A stretch of DNA of 64,000 nucleotides from Hermatobates lingyangjiaoensis. Taxonomy: Eukaryota; Arthropoda; Insecta; Hemiptera; Hermatobatidae. A program made the translations under genes and the position numbers. This document shows positions 44,448 through 53,954 of the stretch, piece after piece. The stretch covers positions 855,501-919,500 of the forward strand of contig JAPFBL010000070.1 of NCBI GenBank assembly GCA_026182355.1, written 5' to 3'. The first letter of the stretch is position 1. Each line of letters opens with the position of its first letter. The notes beneath the pieces were generated by a model. The model saw only the letters and a program-made list of their open reading frames with translations. It was not told the DNA's origin and made no database searches.

Positions 44448-44812
44448 GGGGCTAGAGTAGCCCAATGACTTGCGTAATCGCCTCTTGGACTGATAGTTCA
44501 TAGGTTCATTGTCACTTCATCCTTCGATTTATTCACGCAGGATATGAGTAAATCTGAGTACGTCATTCCTTTGGGAGGGTATTGAGCAGTTCGCCCCGAG
44601 CATGTTTGATGTAAATTACTTGTTAAGATCGCTACTCTAAAATCACTAGGGTTAGGTAAAATTTAGAACTCCTAATGCAGTATCAATATGGTAATGTATT
44701 CTGCTAAGTTCTACAATCGGTGGTGAATAATAAAAATGAGCTATAATTTCTGCCACTAAAACAGCACTAAAATATGAAATCTTATGAATGTAGGGATTGA
44801 AAAACAACAACA
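44448..44812 (+). mobile_element. tRNA-derived SINE, tail type 1, diverged
   Basis: The head reads GGGGCTAGAGTAGCCCAATG; the body keeps GATTTATTCACGCAGGAT, ATGAGTAAATCTGAGTACGT and AATTACTTGTTAAGATCG. The tail has GTTAGGTAAAATTTAGAAC, GTGGTGAATAATAAAAATGA and CAGCACTAAAATATGAAA. Many substitutions mark it as old. Confidence 0.75.
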
Positions 44813-44819
44813 AAAAATT

Positions 44820-45580
44820 CAAACATTATCGTATTCTGTAAAGTAATAATTAGATTATTGTTAGTCATTAATTTTAAACGTTGATCTTGTTAGTCAAAGA
44901 TAAATGTATAGGCGTTTAGTTTAGTCTTTTATTATTTTTTTATAGGTATGACCTACAAAGGACATCTGTCATGTTGTAGTCCTATGTATTTCCTTAGGAC
45001 CTGTAAAACAAGAAAAAAAACCTGTAAATGTAATTTTTTTTCAGTGAGTGGATAGACTGATTTACAGGACAAAAATTATTGGGAAATAGATGGTCCAAAT
45101 CGCCGCAAGTAATTAGATGTCATTTGAACGCGTAAGCACAGCATCTATACCGTGCGCGTTAAACAATGTTGTTTCTTTTGGTTTTTTTTTTGACTTTTTT
45201 TACTTGCAATGCGATGCTTACAGTGTCAGATCAATATGTTAAAAATAATATATATGTTCGCTGATTTGACTTTAACAACAAGGAAAATCTTTTTACTAGA
45301 GAAATTATTTGAGAAATAAGTTACATTTTTGAGCCTATTGCGATGAGTGACTACAAAGTGTGTAAAAATAGGTAAGCCGGGAAAAGGACTATGATGAACA
45401 GTGATCAGACCGATCATTATTGATCATTGATTGATTCTGTCAATGGCGTAGATGAATAATTAATTATTCACAATCTCAACTTTAATATAGAACTGTCAAA
45501 TAAGAATAGAACATCTTTGCACAAAATTGCACAGTAGATGGTCATCTTACATGTGAAGATGTGTTACTGCATGACAAAGG
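44820..45580. other. AT-rich DNA, nothing recognised
   Basis: The minus-strand frame at 45226-45417 has no motif. Confidence 0.4.
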
Positions 45581-45584
45581 AACC

Positions 45585-45908
45585 CAGGTTAGCCCAGTGG
45601 CATGTGCTCGCCTCTGAACTAGTAGATCCGGGGTTCAATACCCACTCTGGTACTTAATTTATTCACGTGGGAGGTGAATAAATCTGAGCTCGTCGTCCCT
45701 CGGAGAGAATTTTAAGCTGTCGGTCCCAAGCCTGTACATGTCAGGTACTCGTCAAAGATACACAATACACCAACTCTAAACACACTTGATTTATGCAAAA
45801 TTGAGGTTTCCAGTGTAGGATGATCATTGTTTATTATCAAAAAGTGCCAATCTTTGTCCTGTATGTGTTCCCTCGTAGGACAGCTACTGCAACCAACATA
45901 GACTGTTT
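45585..45908 (+). mobile_element. tRNA-derived SINE, tail type 2
   Basis: A-box TTAGCCCAGTGGCATGTGC, then CGCCTCTGAACTAGTAGATC, B-box GGGGTTCAATACCCAC, body with GTGAATAAATCTGAGCTCG, AAGCTGTCGGTCCCAAGC and TCAGGTACTCGTCAAAGAT. Tail: GATGATCATTGTTTATTATC, AAAAAGTGCCAATCTTTG and GTTCCCTCGTAGGACAG. Confidence 0.85.
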
Positions 45909-46169
45909 TTACATATTAATCGGATGATTGTGTAAAACTGATTCTTTCAAATGCATATTCTTGAAAAAACCACATAAATGAATGATTCTATGCGTGTTCT
46001 CTTGTGACACTGCCACTGAAATCTAACATAATGAAAGAAAGTTTTAATACAAAAAAAGTTCATTTTGTCACTTTACCTGCTCGTATTCTCTGTTTGGCTG
46101 CACACTATTAATAAATCAGACGATATCATAACCAAACTAAAGTTAGATAAAATTGAAAACTAGACGTAG

Positions 46170-46262
46170 AATCAATTTTGTTTGTGTGGTATCACAAAGG
46201 ATCAATATTTGGCCTATGTGTATACCCTTGTGGGACTGCAACTGTAACCTAACGTAAACTAA
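46170..46262 (+). mobile_element. SINE tail fragment (type 2)
   Basis: Only the tail is present: TTGTGTGGTATCACAAAGGA, TACCCTTGTGGGACTGCAAC. It supports the type 2 tail having a separate origin, for example from a partner LINE. Confidence 0.55.
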
Positions 46263-46601
46263 CTTGCTTCATCACAATAATAGACTCCATTCTGCCAGTC
46301 AAACCCAAAACCTGAGCAGATTTTTTAGATTGGAATACATACAGGCTAGACCCAGAGCATTTCACTTCTACCTGATGGCAAAGACATTTCCAGAGATAAC
46401 GAGTTGAAAGAAGCTGTTAAGACTAGTTATCTTCATAAAAGCGGGATCTTATGACTCCTGCGTACAACAGCTCGTAGAAACTAAAGACAAATTTTTAAAC
46501 AGCAATAGAAAGAAGCCATATACAATAAAATATAGAAATATGCAAAGAATGAAAAAGGTATTTGGAAAAATTCATCATTGATAGTATACTACTAAGCGAC
46601 T

Positions 46602-46930
46602 ATGCTTCTATTCTATTCTTATATCAATATATATAAAAGAAAGGTTTTGTCTGTACATTGCTTAGAACTGATACATTTCAAGTTATATTTACGTTTTATA
46701 CATTGCAAAAACCGAATCCACCCATTGAAAAATTTTTGTCGGTGTGTCCCCAAAATTTTGTTACAAGTAAACTCTGCCACCATAAGGCATAGCGAGCTGA
46801 AACTTTGACAGTAGATTTGTGTATATCTAACTTAAAATCTCGATTTAGAAAACAAAGATATAAACTTTTAAGCTGTGTTTTGTGAGCTAAACAAACATTT
46901 ATATTTGAAAATATACAGGTGTACCAACTA
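46602..46930 (+). repeat. dispersed repeat E, continuous copy
   Basis: This is the uninterrupted version of the repeat whose halves are rearranged at 12499-12880. It begins near ATACATTTCAAGTTATATTT, has GCAAAAACCGAATCCACCC, then AAAATTTTGTTACAAGTAAA and GAGCTGAAACTTTGACAG. No coding motif was recognised. Confidence 0.5.
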
Positions 46931-47270
46931 GTTAGTGTTAGTTGATTTTAATTTCGTTTGCGTTTAAGATCCCTGCAATAACTTATTACCAATTTATTTA
47001 TCGGAGTTTTAGATTCTATTCAGAATAACTAGCTTTGTGAACGAGCGATTCTCACCGATACTAATGGCCAGGCAGGAAAAATTAATTGGAATGTCCATTT
47101 AGTCATCGTCCTGAAATCACGGTGCATTTTGGGGGATTAAGGTAGGGTTTTTGAACTGCCATTTTACTTGGATAGTTTCTTAGAAAAGAACTTCAAGATT
47201 TTATAAGAATAGAAGGACCACACCAACTTTTATACAATATATATTTATATACTCGTATATATTTTTATTT
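46931..47270. other. AT-rich DNA, nothing recognised
   Basis: No coding motif or repeat arm was recognised. Confidence 0.35.
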
Positions 47271-47273
47271 GTA

Positions 47274-47316
47274 GTAGCTCTCTGACGGGATAGTTTAGAA
47301 GGCCTCAGAGCTTATT
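47274..47316 (+). ncRNA. decayed hammerhead-like motif (family J)
   Basis: It reads GCTCT, CTGACGG, GATAGTTTA, GAAGGCCTCAGAGC. The copy at 56148-56184 reads GCTCT, CTGACGA, TGTGTTAAC, GAAAGGCCTTAGAGC. The GCTCT/AGAGC stem and the GGCC word are kept in both, while the core of this copy has lost bases. Confidence 0.45.
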
Positions 47317-47393
47317 TTTCTTTATTTTGCTTTTTCCCCCCTACGGCATTTTGTCTCATATACATATCTTAGGTGTTACTGGTCTGAGACCTA

Positions 47394-47399
<6 letters not shown>

Positions 47400-47434
<35 letters not shown>
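47400..47434. repeat. (TA)n tract
   Basis: Pure TA repeat. A second one lies at 47630-47671. Confidence 0.95.
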
Positions 47435-47435
<1 letters not shown>

Positions 47436-47624
47436 TGATTTATTTTCTTGAACCAATATTTATATGATGTAATTTTTTTGAGAGTTGAGGTCTAATGGAC
47501 TAGTTTAAAATCATTAGCTGAAACAGAAACAGATTTCAAAGCCCTAAAGATGACATAAATATATGTCGAAACGTCGGCAAAAGGACTAGTTTCAAATTAT
47601 TAGACTTCAGTCCTCAGAAAATTA

Positions 47625-47630
<6 letters not shown>
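47435..47630. repeat. inverted PLE-type repeat between (TA)n tracts
   Basis: The ends share, in inverted orientation, ATGATGTAATTTTTTTGAGA and TCAGAAAATTACATCAT, and the inner words GGACTAGTTT and AAACTAGT occur too. The hammerhead-like motif at 47544-47571 lies inside. The module sits exactly between two pure (TA)n tracts. Confidence 0.65.
47544..47571 (+). ncRNA. hammerhead-like motif
   Basis: It reads GCC, CTAAAGA, T, GACATAAATATATGTC hairpin, GAAACGTCGGC. GCC and GGC can pair as stem I. The core G5 is replaced by A, so cleavage is unlikely, but the structural frame is intact. Confidence 0.5.
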
Positions 47631-47677
<47 letters not shown>

Positions 47678-47714
47678 TATGTATGTTATATGTACATATA
47701 TGTTACATATATGT

Positions 47715-47955
47715 ATATATCAATGATCAAACCACAATAAGAAATGGGAAAACAAGACTAAGATCTTTCAACCGTAACAAGCGGTCTTCGTCAGAGTCAA
47801 AAACCCAACTGAAGTGGGTTTTTGGTCAGTTGGGTTTTTGACTCTGACGAAGACCACTTGTTACGGTTGAAAGATCTTAGTATTGTTTTCCCATTTCTTA
47901 TTGTGGGTTGATCATTGATTGTTGTTTCACGTGTTTATGTGAAATCTTTTTATTA
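47715..47955. repeat. PLE pLTR pair, inverted (family D)
   Basis: Two arms (about 47720-47813 and 47826-47945) repeat ATCAATGATCAAACCACAAT, AGATCTTTCAACCGTAACAA and GTCAGAGTCAAAAACCCAAC in inverted orientation. Each holds a full motif: minus strand 47766-47794 and plus strand 47844-47872. (TA)n lies on both sides. Confidence 0.7.
47844..47872 (+). ncRNA. hammerhead-like motif
   Basis: It reads CTGACGA, A, GACCACTTGTTACGGTT, GAAAGATC. CTGACGA is a full CUGANGA core and GAAA is intact. The mirror copy is at 47766-47794 on the minus strand. Confidence 0.5.
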
Positions 47956-47974
47956 TATGTATATATATATATAT

Positions 47975-48130
47975 ATTGGTATAAATAGGCAGCAGATCTT
48001 CTTTTAAACAAGTATCATTAAAATTAACCGCAGTCTCGGCATTCACGATCTTAAGACTGAGAGATTCGATCCTACGAACTAACCTCCTGCTAACAGGGTT
48101 CAACTGGAAAAGGAGTTGGCCAAGTGACAT
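47975..48130 (-). CDS. PLE ORF N-terminus inside the pLTR (left)
   Basis: From an ATG at 48130 the minus strand reads MSLGQLLFQLNPVSRRLVRR, IESLSLKIVNAETAVNFN, DTCLKEDLLPIYTN and then IYIYI in the (TA)n tract. This is the recurrent PLE end motif, here with a start codon. In an intact element this segment would lead into the reverse transcriptase. Here it runs into the flank, so the product would be a short peptide. Confidence 0.6.
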
Positions 48131-48893
48131 GTTAAATTAAAATCGATGACTCATGCTTAGTCATTGCTATAAATAGATTAAAAGGATAGTACAGGTTAAT
48201 GTAAAGAGAAGGTTAAAGGTCAATAATGAACAAGAAACAAGCGGTTAGAATAAAAGAGTTGAAAGTCCAAGAAATTCAAGAAAGGCCAAGTGACATGTTA
48301 AGTTAAACTCGATGACTCATGCTTAGTCATTGCTATAAATAGATTAAAATCGATGACTCATGCTTAGTCATTGCTAAAATATAGATTAAAAGGATAGTAC
48401 AGGTTAATATAAAGAGAAGGTTAAAGGTCAACGGTATAACTGGACTAATAGAGAATAAATAGATTAAGAAAATTAATAATAATAATAATGTTAATAATAA
48501 TTAATAATAATAATAATTAAGATTAATAGTAAACTAGAAAAGATATATTAAATAACGAGTGGAAAGAGAGTAAGAATTAAAAGAGAAGGTATATTTAGTT
48601 AGAAAAAAGAAAGAAAAGTTTTATAGTTAGTTAGTTATAACGAAAAGAATAATAATAATCAATATAAGAAAAGTAAACGTATTGAGTGCGCAAGCTTTCG
48701 ACACCACAGATGTCATCGACGGGCGAAGTTGTTCCTAGGAGATCCAGGACGCAAAAGGCATAGGGAAGGGAAAGCAGGCAAGTAGGGGGGTAAGGGAGTG
48801 GGGGTAAGGGGAGTGGGGGAGCCCAACTGGAGAACAGCTGCAGATCACCTGATGCCGGAGGCCGACTCGCGCCGAGCAGCCTCGGGAATACCG
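48013..48893 (-). repeat. PLE pLTR, left inverted arm (881 bp)
   Basis: This arm is almost identical to the reverse complement of 49447-50327 and has the same length. From the outer end it contains the start of the PLE protein (minus strand), tandem GATGACTCATGCTTAGTCAT blocks, AT- and AAT-rich DNA, and a GC-rich inner 200 bp. High identity between the arms suggests a recent event or gene conversion. Confidence 0.85.
48470..48535. repeat. (AAT)n-rich tract
   Basis: Imperfect AAT repeats in the left arm; the mirror tract lies at 49805-49870 in the right arm. Confidence 0.85.
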
Positions 48894-49495
48894 TTAAGCT
48901 TAAATTAACAATATTCTATAAGAACAATAAGACCAGTAATGTTGTCCTTAAGAACAGCCCCCAGTGTGTCACCCCAGAGCTCCAGAAAAGTCATCTCGTG
49001 TATGAATATGTTTGTAATTCAGGGAACTGTGCAGCCCTGCCTTCTACATACATCGGCATGACAAACACGAAGCTCTCGAGGCGTCTTACCCTACATCTGT
49101 CTGCTGGTGGACCAAAACAGCATGAACAAGAAGTCCATGGTACTCGTCTCACTAGGGAGAAGTTAGTCGAAGGAACCAAAGTCCTTCAACTGCAAAGTGA
49201 CCCTAACCGCCTGAAAATCCTGGAAGCGCTCTACATTAGGTCTAAGAAGCCTTCCCTTAACTGCCAGATGGTAGACATGTTCGTCATTCCCAGCATGAGG
49301 AGTATGGCAGTAAGCGGTGAAGTGCAGCGGGATACCGGACTGAGTGTAGCGCCACATAGTGCTGCTGATAATAGTGGCTCGGTTGATCTGGTGACTCGGA
49401 CTGGTGGACCGGAGAGTGGTGTGAGGGCGGGCGCTCGGCCTGCGGTCGGTATTCCCGAGGCTGCTCGGCGCGAGTCGGCCTCCGGCATCAGGTGA
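48891..49495 (+). pseudogene. PLE GIY-YIG endonuclease domain (PLE-3)
   Basis: The loop between the arms codes for the endonuclease end of a PLE protein: TVKLKLTIFYKNNKTSNVVL, VYEYVCNSGNCAALPSTYIG, MTNTKLSRRLTLHLSAGG and LKILEALYIRSKKPSLNCQM. The GIY-YIG pattern is seen as VYEYVC ... TYIGMT with R and H downstream. The frame is open through 49495, with its last 16 codons inside the right arm. The reverse transcriptase is absent. The endonuclease would nick target DNA in a full element. The fragment at 53105-53516 is a relative. Confidence 0.85.
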
Positions 49496-50327
49496 TCTGC
49501 AGCTGTTCTCCAGTTGGGCTCCCCCACTCCCCTTACCCCCACTCCCCTTACCCCCACTACTTGCCTGCTTTCCCTTCCCTATGCCTTTTGCGTCCTGGAT
49601 CTCCTAGGAACAACTTCGCCCGTCGATGACATCTGTGGTGTCGAAAGCTTGCGCACTCAATACGTTTACTTTTCTTATATTGATTATTATTATTCTTTTC
49701 GTTATAACTAACTAACTATAAACTTTTCTTTCTTTTTTCTAACTAAATATACCTTCTCTTTTAATTCTTACTCTCTTTCCACTCGTTATTTAATATATCT
49801 TTTCTAGTTTACTATTAATCTTAATTATTATTATTATTAATTATTATTAACATTATTATTATTATTAATTTTCTTAATCTATTTATTCTCTATTAGTCCA
49901 GTTATACCGTTGACCTTTAACCTTCTCTTTATATTAACCTGTACTATCCTTTTAATCTATTTTTAGCAATGACTAAGCATGAGTCATCGATTTTAATCTA
50001 TTTATAGCAATGACTAAGCATGAGTCATCGAGTTTAACTTAACATGTCACTTGGCCTTTCTTGAATTTCTTGGACTTTCAACTCTTTTATTCTAACCGCT
50101 TGTTTCTTGTTCATTATTGACCTTTAACCTTCTCTTTACATTAACCTGTACTATCCTTTTAATCTATTTATAGCAATGACTAAGCATGAGTCATCGATTT
50201 TAATTTAACATGTCACTTGGCCAACTCCTTTTCCAGTTGAACCCTGTTAGCAGGAGGTTAGTTCGTAGGATCGAATCTCTCAGTCTTAAGATCGTGAATG
50301 CCGAGACTGCGGTTAATTTTAATGATA
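49447..50327 (+). repeat. PLE pLTR, right inverted arm (881 bp)
   Basis: This is the reverse complement of the left arm. It follows the endonuclease frame directly, as a 3' terminal repeat should. GC-rich at the start (CCACTCCCCTTACCCCCAC words), it contains ATGACATCTGTGGTGTCGAA, a possible decayed hammerhead core at about 49625-49645 (TCGATGA, hairpin, GAAAGC). It ends at 50327 in a (TA)n tract, about 40 bases short of the end reached on the left. Confidence 0.85.
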
Positions 50328-50345
50328 TTATATATATATATATAT
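50210..50345 (+). CDS. PLE ORF N-terminus inside the pLTR (right)
   Basis: The ATG at 50210 starts MSLGQLLFQLNPVSRRLVRR, IESLSLKIVNAETAVNFND, then reads IIYIYIYI in the (TA)n tract. It is the mirror of the left copy and lacks the final TCLKEDLLPIYTN. It is probably not expressed as a functional protein. Confidence 0.6.
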
Positions 50346-50355
50346 ATATATATAG
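50330..50355. repeat. (TA)n tract
   Basis: Pure TA repeat at the outer end of the right arm. The left arm is likewise bordered by (TA)n at 47956-47977. Confidence 0.9.
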
Positions 50356-52380
50356 ATTTATGTTTTAATTGCGATTTCAATAATAATTTTACAAATAAAC
50401 GTTATTAATTAGTAATTTAACCTTATATAGTGCTATTTCATGAGAAAAAGTGATTATCTTAAACTTTTGCAGGAAAATTATTTACTAACCCTGGCGATAT
50501 TACTTCATATATATTTCATAAATGTTGTTTTTATTTTTTTTATCTCAGTTTTACATTATATTTTCTTTTCGATAAATAATTACAATTTTAAAAAATAAAC
50601 ATTGTGTTTTGTTTAATCCTTTTCTAGTAAATGGTTGGTGAAAAAAATGTCCGTTTTTCATATTCCCTTTGATGTTGTTGTTTTTTCGAGGCTCCAATAG
50701 AACAAAATATATAAATCTAACTATATGAGCAAAAACCTTTTTAAAAGTTCAAAAAAAAAAAAGGTAAAAGATGAAAAAAAGAGAAGGCGTTTACGTTTAC
50801 GTGTTTAAATTAGATTTTTATTTTCAAGTAAAATCTTTTAACTGTTTGAGGGAGAATAGATGGAATCGCATTTAATATAGGAACATTATGACACTCAGGA
50901 GATCCAAACTGAACCAACAGATAGCTTCGTTAGAATAAAAACCTGGCCTTCAGAACTTATTTCAGATTGACTGTAATTTATATTCTCCCACCAACCATGA
51001 ATAAATCTAGGCAAATTAATTCAAAGTAGATGCATTTTTTTATAGTTTAATTTTATTTTTATGAAAATCAAATAAATTTATTAAAATTGATTAGGATATC
51101 AATCAATTTTATTCTATGATAAGTAATAAAATAAAAAAGTAAAAAAAATAGAGTGAATATTGGTCATTAGATGGAATAAATACACGATATTTCTCACTAA
51201 TTCTATTTGGAGTGAACCCGTATGATACAAAGCAGGAGTATAATTTTTCATTTTGTTTACAGCATATGCTACGTCAGTGCTTAAGGCGACTTTCTATCCA
51301 CAATAACTTTCAGATTCCAAGATATCCAATATAGGCTTTCATTATTGAAGTCTCTCTAACTCTTGCCTACCCCTGCTCATTTTGATTTATTTATCAAATC
51401 ATTTTTCTTCAATTCTACAGTGAGTAATTTTTTACTATCAGAAGTAATATTTATTGATTAATTAAAAGGAAATCATGATTGACACCAATTCCTTCCTTAT
51501 GTTGAGCAACTATAACAATGATATTGGAGAAAAGAAGGATGTTCTATTACAAGTGTTGAAAATCTCTTGTAACATTTATTTCCTCGACAATTCTGTTGAA
51601 TGTTAATTTTATCGAATAGTTTAATAAATAACTATAAATCTGAGAGCATAGATTTCTAGATTTATATAGAAATCTCTCAGCTTACTGGTTCAGGTTGTAG
51701 GACTATTGCTTCTTGAATAAGAAACAATACAATACTCCATCCCAATTGATGCTTAAATACTTTTTCTCATATTTTAAAACAATAATATTTTAAAGATTTT
51801 CGAGTACTTTTCCGATTAAATAATCTCAAACTGATTCAATTATTTTGTGTATGTAAATAAGTGAACCTTTTACAAATTTCACCAACAACTGTTGTTAATA
51901 ATGAAATGTCAACACTGCGAACGTAATGAGTCTTTAGTTATTTTCTTACTGGTTAATTACTTTATTATTGTTTAATTACAATATTCCTGTTTAATTACTT
52001 GTTTATTACACCTGTTTATTCTGGTTGTGATATTTTTTATTTGATAAAATTTTAGATAATGTTTGTTAAAATCATGAAGTTATATTTTGTATATATTTTT
52101 ATTTTTGTTATACGCTAAAACGCTAGTTGCTACTCTAGTGGCTAACCAGGGAAGGTTTTAATTTATCTATTTATAAGAGGAACTTAAATAGATCTTTAAA
52201 TTCCCTGAAAACTGTTTTTTTTTTTATATAATACTTAATGTTGGCTTCTTACAAAAGGTTTAGGAAGTTTCTCTTTGGTAAAAGTCAGCAGCTTTCTTGT
52301 GATGTTTCCTTAAAGACTTTCATAAGAGTTTTCCTGGTTAGTTTGTCTCCAGTTTGTATTTTATAGACGTTACAAGAGAT
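50356..52380. other. AT-rich DNA, nothing recognised
   Basis: No coding motif, RNA gene or repeat arm was recognised over about 2 kb. Confidence 0.45.
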
Positions 52381-52384
52381 GTAC

Positions 52385-52575
52385 AGTAAAAATTTTCAAA
52401 TTTTTAGAACAACAAAATGCTATTTTTTTTTCAATAAAATGTACAAATTTCTACTTATGATTGAATGTAAAAACTTTTGAGAACACAAAAATCATTTAAC
52501 AAAATTTTGTTAACCAGTTTGATATTTTTTTACTTATAGTAAAGTAGAGTGTTGGCCACTGCAGATTTTTTTAAA
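52385..52575 (+). repeat. dispersed repeat G, 3' fragment
   Basis: It carries TTTTTCAATAAAATGTACAA and ends ACTTATAGTAAAGTAGAGTG, TTGGCCACTGCAG. It matches the 3' ends of the copies at 34 and 36 kb. The 5' part is missing. Confidence 0.55.
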
Positions 52576-52579
52576 TTCT

Positions 52580-53045
52580 ACTTGAGGGTTATTCTCTTCT
52601 GGATAACCGTAGTACAGTATTTCAGCATTATTTTTCAAATAACTTCACTTCTTCAAGTCTAGTCCTATATCTGTTCATAGGTTTTCAGTAGAGTTTTCAT
52701 TCATTTACACTATCAAAATTTGTTTAATCCTACTAAAACTTTGTTTTGTGTCATTTGTACTTTAACTTAGTTTGTCCCTCAATTAACAGAGTTCTTCTAC
52801 ATACTCCCTTTGAATTTTGATTATCAAGAAAGAACGCTTATCATGACTGTGATTTGATTGTGAAGATCTTGAAAATGACAATTTTCAAGAAAGTAGAACT
52901 CGCTCTACTTTACCCGTTTAACCCATTAAAAAAAACTGCTTTTCTCATTATTATCAAATTAATCCCAGAAAAAAAACAATAAAGCATTTTCTAAAATTTG
53001 GAATCTTTATTACTTTCATCGTTAAAAACATTTTTTCCATGATTT
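52580..53045. other. AT-rich DNA, nothing recognised
   Basis: The last part (GAATCTTTATTACTTTCATC, then CATTTTTTCCATGATTTA before the TA tract) recurs at 55967-56008, also just before a (TA)n tract. Confidence 0.45.
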
Positions 53046-53055
53046 ATATATATAT

Positions 53056-53087
<32 letters not shown>

Positions 53088-53096
53088 CATATATAT
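53046..53096. repeat. (TA)n tract
   Basis: TA repeat bordering the PLE endonuclease fragment. Confidence 0.95.
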
Positions 53097-53104
53097 TTGC
53101 ATGG

Positions 53105-53516
53105 AGATGTTCTTCTTGATTTCTTCGGAGACATTCATAGAAGAATCATTAAACACCGCATGCGATTGGTTGACTATACTAGCCAGCCCAACCAGTCACC
53201 CGGTCTCGCATAGCTACTCAGCCGATTGGTCATCACCATTCACAGGGGCATCGAATACGCTTACATCGATTACTAATTTGTAGGAGCTATCAAAGTTTTT
53301 GAAGCTAGGTATAACATTCATATCACTTATTTGTGCATTTAGAACAGGATTCAAATCTTTAATATAGAGTGCTTCAATTATTTTTAATCTAATACTATCA
53401 CTGTTCATCTGCAAAATAGTTGTTCCTTCTTCTAAGATCTTCCGTGTTAAAGCCATACTATGGACTTCTCTTGCATGGTTCTTGGGGTCCCATTCACTAA
53501 ATACATGCTCAATCGT
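53105..53516 (-). pseudogene. PLE endonuclease C-terminal fragment
   Basis: The minus strand reads FSEWDPKNHAREVHSMALTR, KILEEGTTILQMNSDSIRL, KIIEALYIKDLNPVLNAQIS and DMNVIPSF. It aligns with the end of PLE-3 (KQHEQEVHGTRLTREKLVEG, LKILEALYIRSKKPSLNCQM). The GIY-YIG core is missing, since the fragment starts at a TA tract near 53520. A stop at about 53214 ends it. Confidence 0.7.
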
Positions 53517-53554
53517 CTTGAATATATATATATATAAACAAAACACTTTTTCTT

Positions 53555-53660
53555 TTTCTCGGAGTTTGGTCAGGGTAAATATATGGAATCACCTTTTTGC
53601 CAACGTTTCGTCTTTATTTCAAGACATCCTCAGGGCTATACACTAACAAAAAACAATAAA
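53555..53660 (-). repeat. PLE-2 3' pLTR (family H-like)
   Basis: Minus-strand order: ATAGCCCTGAGGATGTCTTG, the motif at 53606-53633, AAAAGGTGATTCCATATATT and CTGACCAAACTCCGAGAAA. The copy at 55405-55510 has the same orientation and layout on the other side of PLE-2, so the two can be its terminal repeats. Confidence 0.55.
53606..53633 (-). ncRNA. hammerhead-like motif
   Basis: It reads CTGAGGA, T, GTCTTGAAATAAAGAC hairpin, GAAACGTTGGC. CTGAGGA fits CUGANGA exactly and GCC/GGC can pair as stem I. This is one of the best-preserved copies. Confidence 0.55.
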
Positions 53661-53954
53661 CAATGGACATTTTTTCATTTCTACTTTAAAAACATCATAA
53701 ACAAATTGAAAAAAGAACTTACTGAAGGCTTGGTTCTGTTACATTTACAAACAACCGTTAACTGTCATTACATGTGCTGTTCCAAGCGACAAATTATTGA
53801 ACCACTGTTTTTTTAGTACAATCCATTATATATAAACATATATACTTATACACATATTATAATATGTATCACCATAATATATATCTATAATATATTTATA
53901 ATAAATTATTATTTTAACAATCCTTAAAAATAAAAACTAGATAACATTGCATCT
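53661..53954. other. PLE-2 3' region, AT-rich
   Basis: The stretch between the end of the PLE-2 frame and its 3' terminal repeat includes a TA-rich part at 53825-53910. No coding motif was recognised. Confidence 0.45.

Noticed and set aside
48991..49557. Minus-strand ORFs in the PLE-3 loop
   Set aside because: They are antisense shadows of the GIY-YIG frame in a GC-richer segment.
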